64,000 bases of DNA from Opitutia bacterium (GTDB lineage Bacteria > Verrucomicrobiota > Verrucomicrobiia > Opitutales > Opitutaceae): positions 30,300-94,299 of the forward strand of contig CANJLB010000013.1 of the NCBI GenBank assembly GCA_947475065.1. Direction: 5' to 3'. Under the pieces are notes generated by a model. It was not told where the DNA came from and made no database searches. It was given only the letters and a program-made list of their open reading frames with translations. The position numbers were made by a program, and so were the translations under genes. Below, piece by piece: positions 53,956 through 61,833 of this stretch. Within the stretch, counting starts at the first letter, position 1; every line of letters starts with the position of its first letter.

Positions 53956-55224
53956 CTACTTCACCTCAAACGGCAGCCGAACGCTCGCGGTTGAAAATGT
54001 CTTCGGCACGCCTGCAAACATGTCCACGTCGAAGGTCTTGCCGATGTTGTTCCCGGAGAGGTCCTCGATGATCGTCGGCACCACAATTTGGAGCGGCCCC
54101 TTGGGCCACGGCTTGGCCGGAACAAAGCCCCAGCGGCGCTCCTGCGTGCCGAGCACGGCCTCCCCGTCAATCGCCTCGCCCGCCGGCGTCGTCACGGTGA
54201 GCAGACGCAGCGCAAGCGCCTGGTCGAGCGGCTCGCCGAACTCGACCGACAACGGCGCACGGGTGCCGGCGGCGGGTGCGCTCAGCTTCCAGCCGGTGGG
54301 TTCCAGCGCGGTGCGGTCGGCCGGGCCGGCGCGAAATTCTTTCCGAAACGATTTCAGCAACGGCCGCCCCGCGGCGTCGCGCCAGGCGGCGTCAATCACG
54401 AGCGCGTAGCTTTTGCCTTCCTCAAACACCGGCCCGACTTCGACGAGGGGGCGGACTCCGCGCTTGATCCGGCCGGGGTCAATGAAAAGGGTGAGCCGGG
54501 TCATGCCCGCGTCCCACAGCTCGTCGGCGATCTTGAGAAACGGCAGCTTGATTTCCTGACCCGCCGCATCGAGCAGGCGGACGTGATCGAGGCCCGCGCC
54601 TTCGGCCATCGGGGCGGAGAACTGGACGTAAAACTTAAGCAAATTTTCCGGCAGCATCTCGGCGCTCGGAAAAATTTCGGCGACGACGGTGCTCGGCGGC
54701 GTGGTGTCGGCAGGCAGCTGATATTGTGCAACCAACGGTCCGCCCGGCCCCGTCCGAAACTCCGCCCGGTAGCTGACGCCGCGCGCGAGCGGAAACTGCG
54801 GCGAGAAGCGCACGCGACCTTCCTGCACGCGCCACGCGCCGAGCATCGGCGTCGGCAGCGCGGCTTTACGCTCGGTCGCCGCCGGCGCGCTGGGTGACGT
54901 GGCCAAGGGTATGGCAAACACCGGGAAAAGCGTCGCCCAAGCCTCGGGCGTCTGGTCGCCGCGCGCCAGTGCAGCCACCGTGTCAGCGGGCAGGCCCGTG
55001 ACTTCGACCACGGCGACATCGGCGGCATCCACACTCCAGCGGATGGATGGCGCGGTCTGCGCCGCAGCCTCCGCTGCTGCCCGCGCCGACTCAGGTCCGG
55101 GAACGGCTACAAGCAAAACTGCGGCAACAAAAAGCCAGCCCGCCCGCCATACCCCGCCGAAACGGGTTGTGGGCCGGGCCAAGCTGGCCGGATGAGGGGC
55201 GGCGACGTGTGCCGCGCGACTCAC
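53956..55224 (-). CDS. Secreted protein of unknown function, beta-rich
   Basis: A 422-aa protein starting at a GTG (55224) that overlaps the stop of the upstream gene, so translation is coupled. After a hydrophobic N-terminal segment (GWLFVAAVLLVAVPGPESARA) come repeated Ig-like or Big-type beta modules (KFYVQFSAPMAEGAGLDHVR and LSVEFGEPLDQALALRLLTV are parallel pieces). The protein ends STASVRLPFEVK. It probably acts in the periplasm or at the surface. The function is unknown. Confidence 0.75.
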   Translation of the reverse strand: MSRAAHVAAPHPASLARPTTRFGGVWRAGWLFVAAVLLVAVPGPESARAAAEAAAQTAPSIRWSVDAADVAVVEVTGLPADTVAALARGDQTPEAWATLFPVFAIPLATSPSAPAATERKAALPTPMLGAWRVQEGRVRFSPQFPLARGVSYRAEFRTGPGGPLVAQYQLPADTTPPSTVVAEIFPSAEMLPENLLKFYVQFSAPMAEGAGLDHVRLLDAAGQEIKLPFLKIADELWDAGMTRLTLFIDPGRIKRGVRPLVEVGPVFEEGKSYALVIDAAWRDAAGRPLLKSFRKEFRAGPADRTALEPTGWKLSAPAAGTRAPLSVEFGEPLDQALALRLLTVTTPAGEAIDGEAVLGTQERRWGFVPAKPWPKGPLQIVVPTIIEDLSGNNIGKTFDVDMFAGVPKTFSTASVRLPFEVK

Positions 55225-56339
55225 GGGAGCGCGAGCGTTTCCAGATTATTAAGCACGCTGGCATCCGCACCCGGGCGACGAACGACGAGGGCAGAGCGGC
55301 CGTCAAGGCGGTCCATCTGGTCAACACCGGTCCAGTCCACTTTGGTGAAGGCGAGACCGCCGATGTTCGGAACGCGCTCGGTGAGAGCGGGTGCGCCCGC
55401 GACCTGCTCGGCGGCGACTTTCATCACGCCACGAGCGCTGTTGGTGAGGAGGAGATAGTCCTTCCCTTCCTTCTGATAGACAATCATGTCGAGCGGCAGA
55501 TTGCCGTTGCCGAACTCTGCGATGGTCTTGCCTTGGATTTTCGCGCCGGGCTTGAGGTCGTTAAGGGCAAACTCCACGAGCGGGGTGCAAAGATAGGCGG
55601 CGAGCAGCTTCTGCTCCTTGGCGACGCTGTAGGCGACAAAGGTGAGCACGGGAGCCTGCGTCTCAAACCGGTTGTGCGAAGTGTGGAAGATTTCCACCGT
55701 CGTGCCGGCGACCGCCGTCTTGAAGGGGAACGGGATGGAGCGCAGCGTGGACGAAAATTCCTCGTTGGCGAGGCCGGCAATGATCACGCGACCGTCGTTG
55801 TAGGCGAGGTCGGTGATGGACTGGAGACGGCGGTTTTGCTGCTGGCGGCCGTTGCCCACGAGGCCGTCAACCGGCGGGTCGGGCAGTTCGGCGCGGGAAT
55901 ACTTCACTTTTTCCAGCGAGACGGCCTCGAGCTTGCTGTCGGCCTTGACGCGGAGCAGCACGGGGACGGCATCGGGGCCGGTGCCGCGCGAGACCGTGAG
56001 ATAGGCCTGCCGGGAGATGGGGTTGACCGCGAGGTCGTTGATCTTGATCTGCGCGGCCTCGGTGCCGAGGAGCGCGGCGATCTTCTGGTTGAGGCCCTCA
56101 ATCTTGATAGTCGCACCGTCAGGAGCGGCCTTGGTGTCCTCCGTGGCGATCGCAAAAATGGCCGCAGACTTCGCGTCGGCTACGAAAAGCACCCCATCGG
56201 GGCCAAACGTGATCTGGGACATGGACTTGAAGGCGGGTTTGCCTTCGGTCATACCATCGGTGAGCGCGGCGCGGACGCCGGTGGAGAGCAAGCCGAACGC
56301 AAGCGCGGCGAGAACGAGGGGACGGGCGGGTGTTTTCAT
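55221..56339 (-). CDS. Secreted beta-propeller-like protein
   Basis: A 372-aa protein from ATG 56339 with a signal peptide (LVLAALAFGLLSTGVRAAL). Blade-like repeats follow: QITFGPDGVLFVADAKSAAI, KINDLAVNPISRQAYLTVSR, SITDLAYNDGRVIIAGLANE and LPLDMIVYQKEGKDYLLLTN. This is the pattern of NHL- or lactonase-type propellers. It is coupled to the following gene, so the two products probably work together. No substrate was recognised. Confidence 0.75.
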   Translation of the reverse strand: MKTPARPLVLAALAFGLLSTGVRAALTDGMTEGKPAFKSMSQITFGPDGVLFVADAKSAAIFAIATEDTKAAPDGATIKIEGLNQKIAALLGTEAAQIKINDLAVNPISRQAYLTVSRGTGPDAVPVLLRVKADSKLEAVSLEKVKYSRAELPDPPVDGLVGNGRQQQNRRLQSITDLAYNDGRVIIAGLANEEFSSTLRSIPFPFKTAVAGTTVEIFHTSHNRFETQAPVLTFVAYSVAKEQKLLAAYLCTPLVEFALNDLKPGAKIQGKTIAEFGNGNLPLDMIVYQKEGKDYLLLTNSARGVMKVAAEQVAGAPALTERVPNIGGLAFTKVDWTGVDQMDRLDGRSALVVRRPGADASVLNNLETLALP

Positions 56340-56439
56340 GGGGGGAGTGTCGGGTTCGGGGAGCGTGTGGGACGGGCGGGATAGACCCACGCTGCGCGCT
56401 GAAGTTCCCGCGTCCGTCTCTCACCGTCAAGTTCAAAGC

Positions 56440-56617
56440 CACCCGCCCCCACCCCTTCCTCTTAACGTCTTCTTGATTCCGTCTCCCGTCTTCTGTCTCC
56501 TGACTCTTCCACGCCTTCCTTCTTCCGTCCTCGGGTTCAGCCGTTCAGCTCTTCAGCTTTTCCTCCCCGTCCTCCATCTCCAGACTTCTGGCTCCTCCCA
56601 TCCTGACTCCTTTTCCA
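56440..56617 (+). other. Pyrimidine-rich leader upstream of alaS
   Basis: Nearly 180 nt on the plus strand consist mostly of C and T with short recurring words (CTTC, TCTCC, TTCAGC). It precedes the alaS start directly. A similar, shorter tract lies at about 53880-53950. Confidence 0.6.
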
Positions 56618-59509
56618 ATGACCTCCGCCGAGATCCGCCAGTCCTTCCTCGATTTCTTCGCCTCACAAGGCCATACGGTTGTCCCGTCGTCGTCGTTGCT
56701 GCCCGACTCCCCCGGCCTGCTCTTCACGAATGCCGGCATGAACCAGTTCGTGCCCATTTTCCTAGGCGATCGCGCGCCGGATGTCTCCAAATGGGCGGGT
56801 GCCCGCCCGTCCAAGGACACCCGGGCCGCCGACACCCAGAAATGTATCCGCGCCGGCGGCAAGCACAACGACCTCGAGGATGTGGGCTTCGACACCTACC
56901 ATCACACCCTCTTTGAGATGCTGGGCAACTGGTCCTTCGGCGACTATTTCAAGAAAGAGTCGCTCACGTGGGGCTGGGAATTGCTGACCAAAGTGTGGGG
57001 CATGCCGCCGAAGCGCCTTTTCGCCACCGTTTATGCGCCCAAGCCCGGCGACCCCTCTGAGTTTGACCACGAGGCCAACGCCATCTGGACGGAGATCTTC
57101 AAGGCCGCCGGACTCGACCCGGCCGTCCATATCGTCCACGGCAACCGCAAGGACAACTTCTGGCAGATGGGCGACACCGGCCCCTGCGGCCCCTGTTCCG
57201 AAATCCATTTCAACCTGCTCCCGTCCGACGACGAGGCGGCAGGCCGCGCGCTCGTCAACTCCTCCTCGCCCCGCTGCATCGAGATCTGGAACCACGTCTT
57301 CATCCAGTTCAACGCCAACGCCGACGGCACCTTCTCCCCGCTCGCCGCCAAGCACGTGGACACCGGCATGGGCTTCGAACGCGTCGCCGGCATTTACGCC
57401 ACGACCGGCGGCTTCAAGGACTTCGCTAAGGACCCGTCCAACTACGCCGCCGACGTCTTTACACCGCTTTTCCAAAAGATCGCCGCCCTCTCCGGCAAAA
57501 CCTACACCGCCACCGTCCCGACGAAGCGTGAAGGCCTCACCGAACAGGAAAACACCGACGTTGCCTTCCGCGTCCTCGCCGACCACGCCCGCTGCGTGAG
57601 CTGTGCAATCGCGGACGGCATTCTTCCCGGCAACGAAGGCCGCAACTACGTCATCCGCCGCATCCTCCGTCGCGGCATTCTCTACGGCACCAAACTCGGC
57701 TTAAAGATCGGTGATTTTTCGCAGCTCGTCACGCCCGTCGTTGAATCGCTCGGCGATGTTTTTCCCGAGTTGAAACAACAGCAAGGCATCATTCAGCGCG
57801 TGATTCGTAGTGAAGAGGAAAGTTTCGGCCGAACCCTGGATCGTGGACTCAAAATTTTCGGCGAGGAGATTTTTGAGCATGCTATCCAACGCTCCGCGAA
57901 GGCGCAGGGCTTGGAGGCTACGTCTGGAACAGCTGGGTGGGGCGACGCACACAGTACTGAGCCAATCGATTTTCACCTTAGTTCAATGCTATTTACCCGA
58001 AATGGGCTACCGATTACAAATCGGATTTCCTTCGCAGATCTCAAAGCAGGCGCGTGGAATACGGTCCTCACCATAGCTCCTGAAATCTCCGGATCAGATG
58101 CCTTCAAACTCTACGACACCTACGGATTCCCGCTCGACATGACGCAGCTCCTCGCTGCCGAACGCAGCCTCACCGTTGATGTCGCCGGCTTTGAAGCCGA
58201 GATGGAAAAGCAACGCGAGCGCGGCCGCGCTGCTCAAAAAAAGGAAATCATCGTCGCCGCCACTGAAGGCGACGCAGCCACCGACCAAAAGGCCACGACC
58301 TTCCTTGGCTACACCCAAACGCACGCACACGCAAAACTCATCGAGGTCGTGAAATCTGAGAAAGCCGCGTTCCTTGTCTTTGACCAGACCCCCTTCTACG
58401 CCGAGATGGGCGGCCAGGCGGGCGACGCCGGCACCGCGCTCATCGCAGGTCAGCTCGTCACCCTCACCGACTGCGTGAAGGACAAAGCCGGCCGCCATCT
58501 GCACAAGATTGATGCCGCTCTGTCATCTGGCACCCCGGCTCTCGGCTCCACGGCAGAACTCAGCATTGATGTCGTCCGCCGCCGCGCCGTCAGCCGTCAC
58601 CACTCCGCCACCCACCTCCTCCACTGGGCTCTTCGCAAAGTTCTCGGCACGCATGTCCGGCAGGCCGGCACGCACAAGACACCCGAGCGGCTGCGTTTCG
58701 ACTTCTCCCACTTCGAGGCCGTCACCCATGAGCAGCTCCTAGAGATCGAGCAGATCGTCAACGGGCGCGTCATTGATAACGCCAAGGTTGAATCCTACGA
58801 GACCGAGTTCGACCAAAAGCCCGAGGGAACCCTCGCGTTCTTCGGCGACAAATATGGCAAGATCGTCCGCGTGGTGGACATCGGCGGCTACAGCCGCGAG
58901 CTCTGCGGCGGCACGCACGTCGCGACGACCGGCGAGATCGGCCCCATCAAAATCGTGGCCGAGATGGCTATCGCCGCGGGCACGCGCCGCATCGAAGCTG
59001 TCGCCGGCCAGCCCGCGCTCGACTTCATCGCCGCACGCGAGGCCGCCCTCGCCGCGGTCGGCGCCCATCTCTCCGCCGGTCCCGCCGACGTAAACAAAAA
59101 GCTCGAAGCGCTCCTCGCCCACCAAAAGGAGCTCGAGAAAAAGCTGAAAATCTTCGAGCAAAAGGCCGCCGCCGGCCTCGCCCTTGAACTGGTCGCGCAG
59201 GCGGTCACCCGCGACGGACTCAAGTTCGTCTCCGCACTGGTCACCGTGGATGCGCCCGAAGCCCTCCGCTCGCTCGGATCGCAAGTCCTCGCGCAGCTGG
59301 GCGAAGGCATGGTCTCGCTTGGCGCCGTGTTTGGCGACAAAGCCAGCCTTACCGTCCACTGCTCCCCCGCCGCCATCAAAGCCGGCCATGCCGCCGGCAA
59401 ACGCGTGCAGGAACTGTGCGCCAAAATTGAGGGCAAAGGCGGCGGCAAGCCCGACTTTGCCATGGGCGGCGGCAAGGACGTAGCGAAGCTCGCCGAAGTT
59501 CTGAAGTGA
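56618..59509 (+). CDS. alaS: Alanyl-tRNA synthetase with an internal insertion
   Basis: A class II synthetase (963 aa) charging tRNA-Ala, with the usual editing and C-Ala domains. Motifs: LFTNAGMNQFVPIFLGDRAP, CIRAGGKHNDLEDVG, the editing zinc site RHHSATHLLHWALRKVLGTH and ELCGGTHVATTGEIG. Between TLDRGLKIFGEEI and AFKLYDTYGFPLDMTQLL, where other AlaS have about 10 residues, there are about 75 (roughly 418-492). This DNA has more AT-rich codons than its surroundings. The start is ATG 56618, behind a long pyrimidine tract and without a ribosome binding site. Confidence 0.95.
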   Translation: MTSAEIRQSFLDFFASQGHTVVPSSSLLPDSPGLLFTNAGMNQFVPIFLGDRAPDVSKWAGARPSKDTRAADTQKCIRAGGKHNDLEDVGFDTYHHTLFEMLGNWSFGDYFKKESLTWGWELLTKVWGMPPKRLFATVYAPKPGDPSEFDHEANAIWTEIFKAAGLDPAVHIVHGNRKDNFWQMGDTGPCGPCSEIHFNLLPSDDEAAGRALVNSSSPRCIEIWNHVFIQFNANADGTFSPLAAKHVDTGMGFERVAGIYATTGGFKDFAKDPSNYAADVFTPLFQKIAALSGKTYTATVPTKREGLTEQENTDVAFRVLADHARCVSCAIADGILPGNEGRNYVIRRILRRGILYGTKLGLKIGDFSQLVTPVVESLGDVFPELKQQQGIIQRVIRSEEESFGRTLDRGLKIFGEEIFEHAIQRSAKAQGLEATSGTAGWGDAHSTEPIDFHLSSMLFTRNGLPITNRISFADLKAGAWNTVLTIAPEISGSDAFKLYDTYGFPLDMTQLLAAERSLTVDVAGFEAEMEKQRERGRAAQKKEIIVAATEGDAATDQKATTFLGYTQTHAHAKLIEVVKSEKAAFLVFDQTPFYAEMGGQAGDAGTALIAGQLVTLTDCVKDKAGRHLHKIDAALSSGTPALGSTAELSIDVVRRRAVSRHHSATHLLHWALRKVLGTHVRQAGTHKTPERLRFDFSHFEAVTHEQLLEIEQIVNGRVIDNAKVESYETEFDQKPEGTLAFFGDKYGKIVRVVDIGGYSRELCGGTHVATTGEIGPIKIVAEMAIAAGTRRIEAVAGQPALDFIAAREAALAAVGAHLSAGPADVNKKLEALLAHQKELEKKLKIFEQKAAAGLALELVAQAVTRDGLKFVSALVTVDAPEALRSLGSQVLAQLGEGMVSLGAVFGDKASLTVHCSPAAIKAGHAAGKRVQELCAKIEGKGGGKPDFAMGGGKDVAKLAEVLK

Positions 59510-59596
59510 TTTATCGCTGAGCCCACCCGAACCACCCTGCCTGCGCGCTGGCATAGCCGCGTGTATATGAATGGGCCAATCAATGTTCGGCAAAAC

Positions 59597-59911
59597 ATGA
59601 TCTCCTACCACGTCTATTTCACTCCCAAGCCTGGCGTGGACGAGCAGAACGTCATTGCGGCAGCACATCGTTTCTTCCAAGATCTCGCCACCGAGAACAA
59701 ACTGCGGGGCTATCGGATCCTGCGCGTCACGAACCCTGCCAGCTTTCCGGCCTTGTCCCGTTTCCAGGCCATCGCCGACTACCACTCCCAGCAGGAACTT
59801 GACGAGTCATTTGCCTTCATGCGTCAGCCCGGGAAAAAGGAAGCAGGAGCGCATGGCGAGCTCATGGGCATGGTCGCCGAGTTTAAGGTCAGCTTTACCA
59901 CCGACGTTTAA
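59597..59911 (+). CDS. Small Dabb/DUF6614-like protein
   Basis: This 104-aa protein (ATG 59597; 59561 is an upstream alternative) contains MISYHVYFTPKPGVDEQNVI, RVTNPASFPALSRFQAIADY and LMGMVAEFKVSF. The fold looks like a ferredoxin-like alpha/beta-barrel half as in stress-responsive Dabb proteins. The function is not known. It lies 87 nt after alaS. Confidence 0.6.
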   Translation: MISYHVYFTPKPGVDEQNVIAAAHRFFQDLATENKLRGYRILRVTNPASFPALSRFQAIADYHSQQELDESFAFMRQPGKKEAGAHGELMGMVAEFKVSFTTDV

Positions 59912-59918
59912 GCCGTAG

Positions 59919-59979
59919 GGGCGCAGTCTTGCTGCGCCCGCTTGGCTGACATTTGCCGAAAGGGCGCAGCAAGACTGCC
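59919..59979. repeat. GGGCGCAG/CTGCGCCC dyads forming a large inverted repeat
   Basis: Copy at 59919-59939 (GGGCGCAG-N5-CTGCGCCC) and an inverted partner at 59962-59979 (GGGCGCAGCAAGACTGCC), with 22 nt between. Together with flanking GTAGG and CCTAC they can fold into a long stem of about 24 bp. The first copy differs by one base from 40349-40369. Confidence 0.75.
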
Positions 59980-60040
59980 TCCTACACCGCACCGCCAACT
60001 CGCGCTTGCCCAGCGCGCAGGTTTTATTTCAGTTGGCGGC

Positions 60041-60292
60041 ATGGACCTCAATGCCCTCATTGACGACATCGCCAATCGCGCGGACGACTTTCTTGTTGAA
60101 AAGTCCGACCGCAAAGATGCCCGCGCCGCCATCGGCGCGTTGCTCACCACCGACTATCCTCAGGTGGCGGCCAAGGACCGGCCGCGCGTGATCGGCGGGG
60201 TCATGGCCGTGCTGGAAGAGGAGGACTTTTTCGGTACCGAGTTCGCCGGCGACTCGTGGAACGACTCCGACGACGATGAGGCGGGCGAGTAG
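60041..60292 (+). CDS. Small acidic conserved protein
   Basis: An 83-aa protein: MDLNALIDDIANRADDFL, then EKSDRKDARAAIGALLTTDY, RVIGGVMAVLEEEDFFGTEF and an acidic C-terminus (DSDDDEAGE). There is no signal peptide or membrane segment. I believe similar short proteins occur in related Verrucomicrobia, but cannot name a family. Confidence 0.6.
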   Translation: MDLNALIDDIANRADDFLVEKSDRKDARAAIGALLTTDYPQVAAKDRPRVIGGVMAVLEEEDFFGTEFAGDSWNDSDDDEAGE

Positions 60293-60318
60293 CCTCGCCA
60301 ACGACTTCAGCCCCCAAC

Positions 60319-61620
60319 CTAGCCAGCCGGACGTGTGGCCCGCTGGGTCCGCACCGCGAGGCATAACCAGAACGCCGCGCTCACCGCCAGCGCGACCGGC
60401 AGGATGAGCATCGCCCGCTGCATGCTCGCAAAAAAATCGGCCAGCGCGCCGAGAATAAATTGGGCCCAGACGTCGCCCAAGGCGTGGATAGCAAAGATGG
60501 ACGCGGCCATCGCGCTCGCCCGCATCGCCACCGGCACCGTTTCAAGGATGAGGGTGTTGACCGGGCCGGTGGAGAGAAACAGGAAAAACATCGCCGCCGC
60601 GAGCGCGCCCTTGGTCACGGCGAGGTCGGCGTGCGTGACCGCCACCCACGCGGCAGGCGCGGCGGCCAGCGCGCTCAATGCCAGCACCCACGCGTAGCCG
60701 GCGGGGTGACGCCGCCGCCACCACGTCGCCGCGAACCCGCCCGTGAATGTGGCCACCAAGCCGGTGCCCACGAGTGCCACGCCAAAAAAGTCGTTGGCGG
60801 CGTCCTTTTCCATCCCATGCACGTCATGCAGGAACGTGCCAGCCCAGTAGGCGAAGCCGCCCATCGCGAACGTCTGGGCCACATAGCCCGCCACCACGAG
60901 CAGGTAGGTGGGAAAATGCAGCAGCCGCAGGTAGGCGCGGAAGCCCGATGGTTCGGTTTTTTCCGCCGATTCGGCGGCCGGGCCGGCCGGTTCACTCGCG
61001 CCGCGGCGCGGCTCGCGCAGCGCCAGCACTCCCAGCGCGAGCAGCAGCCCCGGGGCACCGGCAAAATAGAACGCCGCCCGCCATCCCCAAGCCTTGTCCA
61101 CGTGGCCGCCGATGATCTGGCCCAACGCCGAACCAACCGGGATGGCGATGTAAAAAAAAGTGAGCGCGTTGTTGCGCCGGGCCGGGGAAAAAAGATCGGC
61201 TATCCAGCCGGGGCTGAGCGTCCCGTAGCTCGCCTCGCCGAACCCGACCAGCACGCGAAAGGCGATCAGCGACCACAGCCCAACCGCCAGGCCGGAAAAA
61301 ATCGTGCCCAGGCTCCACACGGCGACGCCAGCGGCAATGAGCCATTTCCGCGCCATGCGGTCGCCGAGATAGCCGAAGAAGGGCGAGGTCAGGAAATAGC
61401 CGAGCATGAACGCCGTGGCCAGCATCCCGCCTTCGGTGTAGCTGAGATGAAGCTCCTCCTTGACGCTCGGGAGCACCGCCGCCAGCACCTGCCGGTCAAG
61501 GTAGTTGAACAGGTTCAGCCCCGTGAGTGCGAGCAACGCAAACCATGGGAGGGAAATTTTTGAGTCCGGCTTTGAACTCGGGGCAGTTGGCAGAGCAGGC
61601 ACGGCGGTGTTCATGGGCAA
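60319..61620 (-). CDS. Major facilitator superfamily transporter (Spinster-like)
   Basis: A 433-aa integral membrane protein with about 12 helices. Typical MFS signatures: FNYLDRQVLAAVLPSVKEEL (D/R in helix 1), GYLGDRMARKWLIAAGVAVW (loop 2-3), RVLVGFGEASYGTLSPGWIA (helix 4). A central hydrophilic loop rich in Glu/Pro/Ala follows helix 6. The sequence resembles the Spinster branch, which includes organic-acid and lipid transporters, but the substrate is not predictable. Starts at 61620 or 61614 are both possible. Confidence 0.9.
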   Translation of the reverse strand: MPMNTAVPALPTAPSSKPDSKISLPWFALLALTGLNLFNYLDRQVLAAVLPSVKEELHLSYTEGGMLATAFMLGYFLTSPFFGYLGDRMARKWLIAAGVAVWSLGTIFSGLAVGLWSLIAFRVLVGFGEASYGTLSPGWIADLFSPARRNNALTFFYIAIPVGSALGQIIGGHVDKAWGWRAAFYFAGAPGLLLALGVLALREPRRGASEPAGPAAESAEKTEPSGFRAYLRLLHFPTYLLVVAGYVAQTFAMGGFAYWAGTFLHDVHGMEKDAANDFFGVALVGTGLVATFTGGFAATWWRRRHPAGYAWVLALSALAAAPAAWVAVTHADLAVTKGALAAAMFFLFLSTGPVNTLILETVPVAMRASAMAASIFAIHALGDVWAQFILGALADFFASMQRAMLILPVALAVSAAFWLCLAVRTQRATRPAG

Positions 61621-61833
61621 AGCGGGTTGATGGGCCTCAGATTACCAGAACGAGACACGGGGGCGTTAATTGATAAAACTGATGCACGGCATCGCGCGGC
61701 GTGATGCACACGGCCCGCCCGGCAGAGCGCAACCCCAAATTCCACCCCGTCGCAAGTCACGCGCCAGCCCTGCAATTTGGTGTGGCGGCGCGCACCGCGT
61801 TGCGGAAAATGCCCGCGCTTGCCATCGCCATCC

